Positions 34,701-42,838 of a stretch of DNA of 64,000 bases are shown here, piece after piece. The translations under genes were made by a program, and so were the position numbers. The stretch spans positions 39,639,994 to 39,703,993 of the forward strand of contig NC_092322.1 in assembly GCF_036785885.1 (NCBI RefSeq), read 5' to 3'. The notes under the pieces are model-generated. The model worked only from the letters and a program-made list of their open reading frames with translations, made no database searches and was not told the origin of the DNA. Origin of the DNA: Coffea arabica. Lineage: Eukaryota > Streptophyta > Magnoliopsida > Gentianales > Rubiaceae. How positions within the stretch are numbered: position 1 is the stretch's first letter; each line of letters begins with the position of its first letter.

Positions 34701-37700
34701 CCTCCCCCTCGCAGATCTGGTCGCGTGACCAAATCTGAGAGGGGAAGGGTGGGGGAGAGCAGAGGGGGTAGGATTTTTGAAGTTTTATTTCTTGCTGCGT
34801 TTACTGTTCAAAAAAGTTGGTGGTAAAATTGGTATTTGTATAAAACCTGTGGTTTAACAACAATATGCTTTCAATAAGAGAAGTTGTATGATTTGTCAAA
34901 GAAAGGCTATCTGGTTGATTTGTCAAAATAATTGAAGGGCTAACTGGTGCTGAATTGAAGAAACTGGAAGTTGGATGATTCCTTCTGTAGTTTACTTGTT
35001 CTGATGGTCTCTGGATTATGCTTGGAAGCAGTTACAACCTTTTGCATTCTTGTCAGATCCTCTTGTCTGTGAAAAAGCTATGACTTGCTTTTCTGTAGCC
35101 GCCTTTTACAATTTAAAAGCACAAGCTTTCATTTTGTCTTACACTACTTTTTTCTACTCTTGTTTTTTCAGTTGGACAGTCATAAAATCTGTTTTCGTTG
35201 TACATTTAACTCGTGTCTCTTTTGCAATTCTAAGAGTGGGAATTAGAGTAGGATATTTACGTGAGTTTCTTTTTTCAGCTTCCTCTGCTGTTTTGGCTAA
35301 GTTTTGAATCCTTTTTTATTTTCTTAATTGTAGTTTGTCTGACAGTTTTTAGAAATGGGCCTTGCGAATTGGTTTTCTTTGTTTAGCTTTACTTTTTCAT
35401 TGCATTTTCCCTTCTCAAACCCTTTCCCTTCTGCTCTGATACCAGCAACTCCTACCAAACAGGCTATGTAGATGCTGGTGGATGTTGGGTATCCTTTGAC
35501 TGACTCATGAGATTAAACTATACCATGAGTTAGAACAATTGAAACCTGGTCCGGTCCACCTGCTAAATATGTGCTCTGAATGTTAGTGTTAGATGTCCTC
35601 CAGTACCTACCTTGTGTAACCACTGATGTTATCTGGACTAGACACTTTACATTTTTTCTTGGATTTATCCCAAACTTATATTAGCTTAATGTTACTTTTC
35701 TGATGCTTTTTTATCTCTCTTGTTTCTGTGCTGACAAAAAAAATGCTTGATAGGTCACACATTGTTATCACCATTGGGTGTAACCATTTGTTCTGAACTT
35801 TTGATAGATTTTTTAACTAATTAGTACTGATTGGAGTCTCTAATTGCAGATCTTGAAATGCAGCACTGCATAGAGAGGACACTTTACAGTGGTCATGCTT
35901 CATATAAGGTGTCCTTATCGGTATGATGTCTAACCAAGTTCTTAGCGGATCTATTTTTTACTCTGAAGTTCAATATAAAGTTAAGCTGATACTCCATGTT
36001 GATTATTATTTGGTTGCTTTATCTATTTCACTTTCCTTTGGTCTTAACAGACGGGATTTCTGGATATATGGGAGCCAGCTACTTTAGGAATCAAGAGAGA
36101 TAGTTATAGCATCAAGTGCAGTGGGCCTAGCGGTGTAGTGGTCTCTGAGAAATTTTCGTCATCAACAATTGTATGTGTCCTTGCTAATCTCTAGATAGGG
36201 ATATTGTTTGAAAAGGAAGATGAAGTCTGTCATTGCATGCATGCTTTCACTTTTTTCTGCTTTGTTTTTTTATTAGCTGCACCAAGGGACATAATTGCAG
36301 AATTCGGCCTAGATCATTGAGATGCTTAAGAAATCAATCAAAGAACACGGCATATGAAATACATTCACTAGGAAACTTTTCATGAATGCAGTAATGTTGG
36401 TATTCCCAATGGCAGTTTTCATTCTGACTGCTGCTGCAAATTGTGTTGAAAATCCTGCTGTTGCTTTCTTTACATGCTTATCGAAGAATACCCAAATGAG
36501 TGGTCTCCCACATAATTAACCGTAACCCAGTATATTTATTTACCATGGCAAAAGGACATGGACTTCCACAGCACCTTTCCTATTTGACTGACTGGCTAAG
36601 CAGGGCAAGTTGTGGCAATCAGAAAAAGAACTTGATAGATTTAGTAGAAATGCCTGAGAAGTTAGTTATCTATGTCACATTCTATGGTAACTGAATTTAC
36701 AGGTAAATTATGTGTTAACTTTGTTCTTAAGGCAATTTACATACTTCTGTTTTAGTTAAATCATGTGAGAAGTCATGATCCATTTAGTAGCTTCGGAAAG
36801 TGTATGATTCTGCTGCACAAATCAAAGAACTTAAGTAGTACCAAGGTGGCTATTGAACTTTACTTTTTGTCTTATCTGACCACTATACTTTTTCACACCA
36901 ATTTTGTTATTGGACTGTTTAAAGCACCACAATGACCATTCTGTTTAGTGATACCATTTGTATATGGGAAAAGGAAAGTCAAATGTTGGTTAGCTGTCTA
37001 CTCTATTTTTGGTTTTAGTTTACTTCTTGATGGTGAGCTGCATTGAAAGAAGGTTTATGGGTAGGTAGTAAATTTTGATAGAATTTTTGGTCATAACTAT
37101 CCTACCAATTTGGCCATAGTCAAGTCAGTCAGAAAGTATTTGAGAGTAAATGTAAACTTGTATTGCAGGTTATTATAGACATCTACATCTTCAATTTCCT
37201 TTGCTTTTTCTTTTTAGTTTTTTCTGGTTTTTTTTTGGGGGGGGGGGGGGGGGGGAGGGGAGGTGTGTAGGAGAAGTAGGGAGTGAGTGCTTATTGGGAG
37301 TAGTTAATTGCTTGCATTGGTGGATTTGAGCAACAACTGTAGATCTGAGGCTATAGAAGGGGGTCCTTATTGACCTAGTTACTACTATGATGTTATTATT
37401 GGCATTCAGTAATGGACAATAAGCTAGATCAAAATGAGAGTTTGTCGATTATGGTCATGATACTAGGAATAAGCACACTAGATGGTAAATACCGAACAAG
37501 TTCTGGTTGCTACAATTTTGTTGCGTTAATTTAGTTCTTCATACCTAAGAAATCTTTGACAACGAAGTCAAAGTGGTTTTCTCATGTTTGGTTTAGCATG
37601 TAGTTTTGGCAATTCTCCTTTACGTATTTTCAATATTCCTGTTGAGGAAGCTGTATGATACATTGTAACAGAAATAGTCTATATCCTTCTTTCATGTGAA

Positions 37701-40611
37701 TTAACAACTGAAATGGCTAACTTGACACAAAAATTGGCCCATTGACCAAATTGAGAATAAATAGGATAGCTCGTTTCTCTTGTGTGTTGACACAAAAAAT
37801 TTCATGTTATACGTGGCCTAAAGAAGTCCCAGTAATTTACGTAATGGCTTTATACATTGAGCTAATGCAGTATCTTAGTAATCAAGTGATGTATTCGGAG
37901 TAAGGGCTCCATCCTTTTACTTAATGAGTTGTACTGCACTTCATTCCTTGGGTTTCATGCTTTTCTCTATTATTTTTCAATACTCTATGTGGCTATTATG
38001 CATTGTCTAGGTATGCATTACATACGCTTTTGATCTTGCCCTCGTTTTTACTAAATCCAGTAGCTTCTTGAGTGTATCCCTATTAGAAGCCATATCCTCC
38101 CTTCTCTTCTAGAAACCGTGTTAGAAGCGTTTCCTCTGTATATTGATACCAGGTAAACTGTGATACTAGATGCAAATCTCTTTTCCATGTGGACTTTTTG
38201 TAATTTCTATGCCATAGTTTCCTTTCTTGAAAGAATTAGAAATCCACTCCTGAGTCCTGACAATCAATTCCATCATTAGGCTATCTATGCATCTTTTGAA
38301 CCTTTAATATATCTGGAATTTTTTTTTTTTGGACAATCAGTTAAAAACTACCAGAGACATTTTACTCTGGGAAGTTACCACTGACGGCGGTCATTTACCT
38401 GATTTTGGAGCATCACACAGTACAATTTTGCTTGCTGTTAGTTGATTTTCTTTGGGAACACCATTCTTAATAGTAGTAAAACTGTAAAATTGTCCAACTG
38501 TTGAAATTCTTATATGGCTCTAAAATTATATGCTCTAAAAAACTAATTTTAATGATTTTTTTGTCTGATGCATATCTTTTACTATTTATGAATTTAACAA
38601 ACATAATTTAAGATACAAAACTTTTCAGATGTGATTCTTTGTGCCATTCTTTTTCTTTTTCAAGTAATAGAGCTATATTCTCTAGCTTGGCATTTTCCCC
38701 CTCATCTGTTTAAGTGATTTATGGTTTCATTTTTATTGTCAGGTCTCTATTCCGTGTGGTAGTCCAACAGAATTCTCAATAATTGATGGTCAGGGAATTG
38801 AGCGCCTCTTGAGGTCAGAAAACAGTTCAAACGATATAAGCAGGTGCGTTATCAATTATTTGGATGATAGCCGCCGTTGTGTGAGAATGGGTAGCTACTT
38901 ACTTGAAAGATAAAGATGTAATTACCACCTGAAGTAATCTTGTCGGACTAGAAATGTCTAGTTACTACATTGGATGTAATCAGCAGATGAAATTTTGCTA
39001 ATTTATCTGAAAATTCTTGTGCAACTAAATGATGGATTGAATTCTTTTTCAAAATTTAAAGTGGTTAAAAGGTATCGGGAGGAATGGGTTCATGTATGTG
39101 ATCCAACCATTTGTTTGAAATTTTGCATCTGCTTCTGTTTTGCAGTTCAAGGGATACCATTGTCCTCATCCTGAGATTATTTGTCATAAGGGTATGGCTT
39201 CTTAACTTGCCACTTTTTTAATTTAAGGTTGATTATTTTAAGTTCTTCTTTAAGTAGCATCAATTTGTACCCAAAAATTACTTTTCTATTCCTTACGCCC
39301 CATTGGCTATAAATGTTGACACAAAAATGTATCAATTACCCAGAAAGTTGTCGGGAAAGTTGCAAATGATTTTCTTTAACTTTGATTATAGTTCTTCTTT
39401 GATGTTAATTTCTTGTAATTAACCCCTCTCATATTCGCAAATTGAGGAGTGAAAGTGATGAAACGGCCATAAGTTAGTTGGATAAGTATTTGTCATCTCT
39501 GAAGCTTAAGGAGAAATCTAAGGGATCACTTACAAGAAAGAAGAAATTCTAATCTTAAGGGAGCTGTCTGTGGTGATGCCTAGGGTCTTGAGATGGTTCA
39601 AGTGTCCTAGCCAATTATATCTCGAAGTTTAATGCTTTTCAGAGTATGATGTCTTAAGTGGAAATTTTGGCCTTTTGTTTGGTTGCCGGAGATTTTTGGT
39701 TATCATGGAGTCTTTCTGAGTTATTTGATTTTATTAGGAAACTAGTTGGAGTTGTCATTGGAAAGTTCTAGAACAGTTTTACTTGTCTTCTGCTTACGTA
39801 TTATATTAGGAAATAGGAATTCTTTTTATCTCTTTTTTTTTAATGAAAAGTTTTACAGGTCTTTGTTTAGTAGTTTTGTTTTTTTCCCTCAAGATTTCCC
39901 TAGTCCCCCGTCTTCTTGGCCTCTTCTTTCCCTGGTTACTGTTCCCCATTACTGCTTATGGCCTGGAAACAATCTCAACTTCCTCCAAAACCTCCTCTGC
40001 TAGTGCTAGCAGGCGAGATGAGTCGTATTTTGTCCTACATCTAGAACTTGCATGCAGCATTTTTTTTAAAAAAAAATATTCGTTAACCATGCATGACAAT
40101 ATAATTGTAGCTTCTATGACACATGAACTAGAAATACATTTGGTTGTTTCTTAAAGTAGTTCTTGTTTTTGCAAATACTGCTGTAATTGAGTGGTTAAAA
40201 ATGGTAATCTTGAAATGATTGAGGAATCGATAATTTTGGAAATTGGTATCGTCAAATAAATATAAATCTGGAATTTTGTAAACACAATACGTACTGCTCT
40301 TGAGAAAGGCGTTTGGCATAATTATCAAAACGTGGGGAATAAACAAGGGTTTTTATTGCTCTGTTGTGGTATAGTGTCACCTGCTGAAGGATTTTTGTAG
40401 TTTGATTATTTTGGTTGACACACAATTAGAAAGTGCGCTCGTAGATGGATCGAATTCTATGCTTGTTTGTGAAATGTTGTGCAGTGCTAGTTCCAAGTCC
40501 CTTGCCTGTTTTGCAAAAAGAGGGGCCTCTAAAATTTATCCCTTTCCATGCATGGTCTTGCAGGCTATTGAAAGGAAGAAAGGTAAAAAGAGAGGTCTCT
40601 TCTTCAAGTGA
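3685..40611 (+). CDS. conserved plant coiled-coil protein with Ig-like and C-terminal domains (21 coding exons)
   Basis: Coding exons: 3685-3843, 7737-7799, 9526-9875, 9972-10041, 10145-10222, 10316-10375, 10474-10578, 11548-11658, 14540-14581, 14737-14829, 14913-15100, 29230-29513, 29597-29718, 29862-29904, 29988-30079, 32787-32835, 35850-35920, 36051-36170, 38743-38843, 39146-39191, 40564-40611. All junctions are GT-AG and keep frame; the total is 2295 nt, 764 aa plus stop. I recognise the family as a widespread plant protein, usually called uncharacterised. Layout: heptad-like 36-74, polar linker 75-214, coiled coil about 215-345, second linker 347-535, Ig-like 560-640, C-terminal domain 640-749, basic tail 750-764. 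The layout recalls SCAB-type cytoskeletal proteins, but actin binding is inference. The ATG at 3685 is chosen because 3679 lies in the intron acceptor. A missed microexon between exons 2 and 3 cannot be excluded. The gene looks functional despite a 14.1-kb intron. Confidence 0.85.
3887..4325 (+). repeat. duplicated block of about 190 bp in intron 1
   Basis: About 3890-4080 and 4133-4320 share the phrases GTTGAGTTCA, TTAGATTGAAAATA, GGTAGTTGTTTG, CATTTGAC, GATGAAAGT and TTTGGTAATGT in order. A weaker third trace lies near 4860-4910. This is an old local duplication in intron 1. The rest of intron 1 (to 7736) shows only homopolymers such as a C run at 6388-6408. Confidence 0.6.
6388..6408. repeat. 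poly-C run in intron 1
   Basis: A run of about 21 C followed by seven A. Similar runs of C or G occur in introns 16 and 18 and downstream of the gene. Exact length is likely to be uncertain in the assembly. Confidence 0.85.
7800..9525 (+). other. intron 2, nothing recognised
   Basis: AT-rich intron between exons 2 and 3 without recognisable transposon ends or coding sequence. Open frames here lack homology that I can recognise. Confidence 0.6.
9526..10041 (+). CDS. host gene exons 3-4: polar, probably disordered linker
   Basis: Exon 3 (9526-9875) and exon 4 (9972-10041) encode residues 75-214, rich in Asn, Ser, Asp and Gln. [16 protein letters not shown] stretch at the exon 3/4 junction matches the conserved Ser-rich phrase of the family. 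The codon split by the intron (AG/G, Arg) restores frame. No catalytic motif is visible. Confidence 0.85.
10145..14581 (+). CDS. host gene exons 5-9: central coiled coil
   Basis: Exons 10145-10222, 10316-10375, 10474-10578, 11548-11658 and 14540-14581 encode residues 215-346. Visible pieces include [54 protein letters not shown] and [20 protein letters not shown], which show regular hydrophobic heptads. This is the best conserved part and probably drives oligomerisation. Introns 3-6 are short (93-103 bp); intron 7 is about 1 kb and intron 8 is 2.9 kb. Confidence 0.87.
10579..11547 (+). other. intron 7, with one cryptic exon-like stretch
   Basis: The intron contains CTGCAG at 10679-10684 and a donor-like GTGAGC at 10738, which delimit 53 bp with no match to the family that I recognise. 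Inclusion would break frame, so it is left intronic. Confidence 0.5.
12872..13445 (+). repeat. diverged tandem duplication in intron 8
   Basis: About 12872-13150 and 13168-13445 share CATAAGACATTGCA versus TATAAGACATTGCA, TTGGTTTTCGAAGAT versus TTGGTTTTCAGAGAT, CATTGTTTG and CAAGCTTCTTCA versus CAAGTTTCTTCA in order. It is an old duplication of roughly 290 bp. The remainder of intron 8 (11659-14539) has no recognised feature. Confidence 0.55.
14737..15100 (+). CDS. host gene exons 10-11: linker before the giant intron
   Basis: Exons 14737-14829 and 14913-15100 encode residues 347-440: [17 protein letters not shown], then Ser/Pro-rich and Gly-rich sequence with [12 protein letters not shown] and [12 protein letters not shown]. 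The last codon is split (AG/G) by intron 11, 14,129 bp long, which contains the nested retrotransposons. The matching acceptor is TTTTTCAG at 29222-29229. Confidence 0.85.
15509..15513 (+). repeat. target-site duplication ATTCT, left copy
   Basis: ATTCT directly precedes the TG of the 5' LTR and is repeated at 25430-25434 directly after the CA of the 3' LTR. This fixes both borders of the Ty3/gypsy insertion. Confidence 0.93.
15514..16184 (+). repeat. Ty3/gypsy 5' LTR
   Basis: It is near-identical to the 3' LTR: about ten substitutions and one 4-bp indel by eye. It contains a doubled block (AGGAATCCTAATTAGGATTGG, first 20 bases at two places near 15825 and 15865), a TATA-type CTATAAATATC near 15904 and probable leader sequence after it. 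The first 130 bp carry the same reading frame end that closes pol in the 3' LTR. Confidence 0.94.
16189..16200 (+). promoter_or_regulatory. primer binding site, initiator-Met tRNA type
   Basis: TGGTATCCGAGC lies four bases after the LTR end; the usual plant site reads TGGTATCAGAGC, so there is one mismatch. It would prime minus-strand DNA synthesis. Confidence 0.8.
16212..18518 (+). pseudogene. Ty3/gypsy gag-protease-RT part, ended by a nonsense codon
   Basis: Starts at the ATG of MTTRSG after the primer site. A Retrotrans_gag domain ([26 protein letters not shown]) is followed by a CCHC knuckle [14 protein letters not shown], an aspartic protease with [12 protein letters not shown] (DGG in place of DSG/DTG, common in this group), then RT motifs [28 protein letters not shown] and [12 protein letters not shown]. 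The frame stops at TGA 18516-18518 where the family has Trp, a G-to-A change. Reading continues in the same frame beyond it. Confidence 0.92.
18519..19194 (+). pseudogene. Ty3/gypsy RT continuation and RNase H start
   Basis: The RT core continues: [16 protein letters not shown] and then [12 protein letters not shown], in which the second catalytic Asp of the YxDD box is Asn (GAT to AAT, 18663-18665). A frame change follows near 18750, where LEEVHLHG replaces a [12 protein letters not shown] reading, consistent with one or two lost or gained bases; the second frame runs 18754-19194. [14 protein letters not shown] is the start of RNase H with its first Asp. The Copia insertion at 19179 cuts it. 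Confidence 0.9.
19174..19178 (+). repeat. target-site duplication GAGGC, left copy
   Basis: GAGGC precedes the Copia 5' LTR and recurs at 22984-22988 after the 3' LTR. Both copies fall in the RNase H coding frame of the host gypsy element. Confidence 0.94.
19179..19325 (+). repeat. Copia 5' LTR
   Basis: 147 bp, with a TATA-like CTATAAATAC near 19258. It differs from the 3' copy at four positions by eye (near 19186, 19225, 19299 and 19305). Confidence 0.94.
19326..19337 (+). promoter_or_regulatory. Copia primer binding site
   Basis: TGGTATCAGAGC directly follows the 5' LTR and matches the initiator-Met tRNA 3' end. Confidence 0.9.
19377..19470 (+). repeat. CACTGTTCACG-type repeats in the Copia leader
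   Basis: CACTGTTCACG occurs at 19404-19414, 19418-19428 and 19435-19445, with variants CACTGTTTATCG before, and ATTGTTCACACG and CACTGTCATC after. The run lies between the primer site and the first reading frame, where packaging signals of such elements are expected. Confidence 0.8.
19514..20953 (+). pseudogene. Copia protease and integrase remnant
   Basis: The frame opens with a short gag tail, then the protease [13 protein letters not shown], the pre-integrase zinc region ([15 protein letters not shown] and [11 protein letters not shown]; the usual His of HxRLGH-type motifs is partly changed), then the integrase core with [32 protein letters not shown] and [12 protein letters not shown], which carry the D-D-E residues. 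The ATG at 19514 is only the first available; true translation would have begun in the missing gag. Confidence 0.9.
20954..22829 (+). pseudogene. Copia RT and RNase H remnant
   Basis: After a frame change near 20950 and another near 21260, RT runs through [20 protein letters not shown], a stop at 21428-21430 where Trp is expected (TGG to TGA), [32 protein letters not shown] and [15 protein letters not shown] further frame change near 21865 precedes an intact YVDD box, then a stop at 21942-21944 of CAG-to-TAG type. RNase H follows in the frame 22053-22829 with [19 protein letters not shown] and [11 protein letters not shown]. Confidence 0.9.
22837..22983 (+). repeat. Copia 3' LTR
   Basis: 147 bp, same ends as the 5' copy, followed by the second GAGGC (22984-22988). 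Confidence 0.94.
22984..23574 (+). pseudogene. Ty3/gypsy RNase H continuation and integrase zinc domain
   Basis: Directly after the Copia insertion, [19 protein letters not shown] RNase H sequence resumes in the same frame, with [11 protein letters not shown] and [13 protein letters not shown]. The integrase HHCC region follows ([29 protein letters not shown]). The frame ends at TGA 23572-23574 just before ICQLAKG, a probable CGA-to-TGA change. Confidence 0.9.
23575..24878 (+). pseudogene. Ty3/gypsy integrase core and chromodomain, reaching into the 3' LTR
   Basis: The integrase core shows [17 protein letters not shown] and [12 protein letters not shown] (D-D-E), then [19 protein letters not shown] and a C-terminal [14 protein letters not shown] ending at TAA 24490-24492. 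A further C-terminal part follows with [18 protein letters not shown], and after a frame change near 24600 the [17 protein letters not shown] and DPDFYERY pattern of a chromodomain. That last frame passes the purine tract and ends at TGA 24876-24878, 124 bp inside the 3' LTR. Chromodomains of this group are thought to guide integration to particular chromatin. Confidence 0.88.
24741..24754 (+). promoter_or_regulatory. Ty3/gypsy polypurine tract
   Basis: AAGCCGGGGAGAGA abuts the TGATAG of the 3' LTR and is part of the pol reading frame. It would prime plus-strand DNA synthesis. Confidence 0.75.
24755..25429 (+). repeat. Ty3/gypsy 3' LTR
   Basis: 675 bp, same ends as the 5' LTR, 4 bp longer because of one extra CTTT unit near 25044. 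It is followed by the right copy of ATTCT (25430-25434). Confidence 0.94.
25638..26335 (+). repeat. tandem duplication of about 349 bp covering one MULE end and its flank
   Basis: 25638-25986 and 25987-26335 are direct copies, both beginning GCAGGAAGAG and both passing through GGAGTATTTTCA, CACCTGATGGC, CCTTATTTTTAG, then the element end TCAATCAC and GGGGGTAGTCACACTTTACC. The copies are diverged. The second copy repeats the element's target site, so the duplication followed the insertion. Confidence 0.8.
25797..26961. mobile_element. Mutator-like non-autonomous element (MULE/MITE)
   Basis: The left end GGGTCAATCACACTTT continues to GGGGGTAGTCACACTTTACC. The right end mirrors it: GGGGAAAGTGTGACTACCCC continues to CAAAGTGTGATTAACCC. 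The arms are about 50 bp. Flanks are a 9-bp duplication TTATTTTTA (25788-25796 and 26962-26970), the Mutator size. No transposase frame is visible; the middle is AT-rich. Confidence 0.82.
26971..29229 (+). other. remainder of intron 11, nothing recognised
   Basis: AT-rich intron DNA with a T run near 27260 and a CT repeat near 27990. No element borders or coding homology recognised. It ends at the acceptor TTTTTCAG before exon 12. Confidence 0.6.
29230..29718 (+). CDS. host gene exons 12-13: acidic linker and start of the Ig-like segment
   Basis: Exon 12 (29230-29513) and exon 13 (29597-29718) encode residues 440-575. They contain [39 protein letters not shown] and [19 protein letters not shown], then [11 protein letters not shown], where a beta-sandwich begins. 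The [13 protein letters not shown] and [11 protein letters not shown] phrases are strongly conserved in the family. Confidence 0.87.
29862..32835 (+). CDS. host gene exons 14-16: Ig-like (AIR9 A9-type) segment
   Basis: Exons 29862-29904, 29988-30079 and 32787-32835 encode residues 576-637. The pattern WVRHLEDG, then [20 protein letters not shown], then GELVKVFAN matches the signature of AIR9 A9 repeats (W-x-R, then Y-x-x-T-x-D-D-V, then a Pro and a final G-E). An Ig-like fold of this kind is also found in SCAB proteins. The assignment is by eye; structure prediction would test it. Confidence 0.78.
30914..31086 (+). repeat. tandem repeat, two units of about 95 bp, in intron 15
   Basis: AGTTTTTCC, AATATGCCATG, CCTATCTTAC, CACTGCTGTTGCT and CTTCTTTTCTTAT recur in order from about 30917 and 31009. 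The copies differ at several positions. Confidence 0.75.
31100..31345 (+). repeat. G-rich low-complexity tract in intron 15
   Basis: About 245 bp made of GGGG, GGTGG and GAGG units with very few C on the + strand, which is the transcribed sense strand. Many G runs of three or more are close enough for G-quadruplexes in DNA or pre-mRNA. The long frames across it are by-products of the composition. The rest of intron 15 (30080-32786) shows nothing recognised. Confidence 0.8.
33662..33825 (+). mobile_element. possible tRNA-derived SINE in intron 16
   Basis: GGCCTTGGTTTAGTGGCTAAGG resembles an RNA polymerase III A box (around 33668-33680) and GGATTCAAATCC (33710-33721) a B box, about 40 bp apart. 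C/T-rich sequence and then A-rich sequence (AAATAAATGAGTAAAG, then an A run near 33805) follow, as in plant SINEs. I found no clear target duplication. A chance tRNA-like stretch is the alternative. Confidence 0.42.
34149..34310. repeat. TG/CA and TA microsatellite with inverted arms, intron 16
   Basis: Alternating purine-pyrimidine DNA: TG repeats, GCGCGTGCGC, CACACACACA, then TATATATA and TGTGTGTG. TG arms face CA arms, and AGACATGTCT is a palindrome in the middle. It has Z-DNA and cruciform potential and is expected to be polymorphic. Confidence 0.85.
34400..34850. mobile_element. fold-back element with C-rich body, intron 16
   Basis: A left GGGGTAATTTTTTTACCACC (with a C run at 34426-34444) faces GGTGGTAAAATTGG on the right (about 34819-34832). 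The body is a C/T-rich tract about 270 bp long, then a hairpin AGATCTGGTC-GCGT-GACCAAATCT (34711-34734), then a short G/A-rich arm. This is consistent with a fold-back or MITE-like unit, but the ends and target duplication are unresolved. Confidence 0.45.
35850..40611 (+). CDS. host gene exons 17-21: C-terminal domain and basic tail
   Basis: Exons 35850-35920, 36051-36170, 38743-38843, 39146-39191 and 40564-40611 encode residues 637-764. Pieces such as [40 protein letters not shown] and [14 protein letters not shown] alternate beta-type strands and end in a helix-like run, compatible with a PH-like fold (inference). The last exon encodes [15 protein letters not shown] and a TGA stop; this lysine-rich tail may bind acidic partners, membranes or nucleic acid. 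No AATAAA was found close after the stop. Confidence 0.82.
36171..38742 (+). other. intron 18, with a poly-G run
   Basis: A run of about 19 G (37237-37255) follows a T run. A stretch near 36846-36960 (CAAGGTGGCTATTGAACTTTAC and what follows) resembles the start of a Mutator-like MITE, but no partner end was found. Nothing else is recognised. Confidence 0.5.
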
Positions 40612-42602
40612 AGGAGTATTGTTCCTCCGTTGGGGCAGATGTGTGATAGAGCATTCTAAATTATTGGTTGGAGAGATGGTGATATAGCAAATTGTAATCG
40701 TATATAGCATCTTTGAGCTGGACTTTGTAGTTCAATTTTCACAACTTTTGGAATACTTTTGGGTCTTACGTATAAAGCCTATCAAATTTTGGCCCATGAG
40801 TCTACTCTTCAAGATTTCATTGTTCTCCTTAGAAAGAAGATGCCTTTCCCTCTCTGGCAAAGTAGATTGACAAATTCTGCACCATTCGCCATAAAAAAAG
40901 GCATATTGTGCTTAATCTAAAATGACTTGGACATCAAGAGAATAACATGTGGATTAGGTTTATTGATGTCCAGATAAATAGTCCATAAATACATTGTTGA
41001 AAACAGTTGGGCTTAATAACAAGTATGTTGAGATCTCCGACAGCTAGGTTTGAAAGCAGATTAAAAAAAAAAGGGGGGGGGGGGGGGGTTTGGTGGCCTC
41101 TGGAATAAGAGAATGGAGCCGAACTTGATGAGTTGTTTTACAAGTAAATATGGTTACAATTGATTGAAGTTGTTTTTCAAAATAGAAGAGGAATTCCTTT
41201 TAATGGTTTTACTGATTCCAATTGTGACCTAGATCCTAATTTACTTAATCCTTATATCATTAGAGAATGGAACAGTCACAGTTGCCTTTTGCTCCTGAAT
41301 TCTAAGACTCATCAATCCCTTTTCCCCTCTAGATCCTAGGTCACACGGATTTCATCTCTCTCGATGGCTTAAAAGACTGAATTTTGTTATGGCAAAATTA
41401 ACCAAAGGGGGTAGAACGTACAAGCCCTTTCTTTACCTTCTTCTCTTGGCCATAGTTAGTTGTGAATATTGGTGCTTGGAAAAGTCAGTGGTTTAATTTT
41501 GATTCGGGTATCTATTAATGATCTCTGTATTTTGGGTTTAGCTGAAACTAGGACAGAATTCCCAAAATTGAGAAAATCTTAAAAGCATGAATTATCTCAA
41601 GGCTTATGCCATAATAACAATAGTTAACACCACTCCAATGTTAGGATTTTTGGTTTTAGGGATTCTTGCAAGGCAGATGTCCAAATTATCACATCTTCTA
41701 TTTAACTCATTCCTTATCTGTATAACTCTTAAGGCTTCTCTAAAAGCTTCAACCTCATGACATTTTTATCAGATTGTTTTGGTGGCATCAATAAAAACTA
41801 AGATATTAAGATTTTTCAACCACTAGGTTGAAGATAAAAGGCTTTTTTAAATGTTATGTTAGAAGAGTGGGATGGCGTAATTGAAAGTAACCAAATGTTT
41901 ATGTTTATTCAAAAACCGATAACAAAAAAGGCCAAAGTTAAAACAGAGAGACCTTTAGAATTAGTCAAGTCAAAATCAACAAGTTACCACATAAGTTTGC
42001 TTCTATTCAACCCTTTTTGATAATCCACTAAATGTTGACTTGTAGCTTCAAGTATGTTCCACTATTGTGGAGCTTAACAACTTGTTGGCAAGACAAGAGG
42101 TTGAAGTTCAACAAAAGCCAAAAAACCTTTGGTTCAACTTGGAGATATTGGTAATAATGGTTTCTTCCCTACGTCCTTGGTTATTTGTGGAAGTATAAAT
42201 AAAATTTTTAGTTTGAACATTGAGTTGTTGGTTTAGAGACTCAAAATTAATCTAAATGCTCACTTATTAGCGAATACATTCTGCACTTAATCAAAAAGGA
42301 TTATGTCTTTTTTTTTTTTTTAAATTTGTACAAAGAAGCGACAGGATTTAAGATTGGAAAGGGGAATTATGCCATTTTATAATTTATTTCAGTTCAATTA
42401 GACCCAAGTGCTGGTGTTTAGATTAATATGGAGCTAAACTCGTGCTTAAAAAATTCAGGTGCTCGATTGAGTTTGATGGCAAGCCGTAGAATTGGAGTTA
42501 GAGTTATGTAAATGCAACTTAAGCTCAACGATCAACGCTTAACTTCATTAGGTTCATTTGCAATTTAAGTCATCCTATTGAATAAACAAAATAAAATACT
42601 AT
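40612..42602. other. host gene 3' UTR and intergenic DNA
   Basis: The 3' UTR must begin at 40612, but its end is not determinable here. A run of A then about 16 G lies at 41063-41088. No further gene or transposon end is recognised before the old Copia element. Confidence 0.5.
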
Positions 42603-42838
42603 TGAGTGATTAATCAATTAGTTAGTTGGCAAGTTAAGTTAATGAATTTGTTCAAATTAATAAGTTAGTTGGCAAGTGACTTGTCTAAAATTATCTCTAT
42701 ATATTCCAATGAATCTTGAACGGAGTACTCACAACTATAAATGAGCCTCATTATTTCCAAAATGAAAAAGAGAGAAAGAAATGAATGAATGAATCTTGAC
42801 TCCAAATATTCTTCTCAATTCTTGGCTAGTATCCAGTA
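42603..42838 (+). repeat. old Copia 5' LTR
   Basis: Matches 46441-46671 with many substitutions and indels, including an internal doubling of TTAGTTGGCAAGT in this copy only. The right border is set near ATCCAGTA. Confidence 0.7.

Noticed and set aside
34566..34826. Pro/Ser/Leu-rich 86-aa frame
   Set aside because: C-rich tract in intron 16; frame openness reflects composition.
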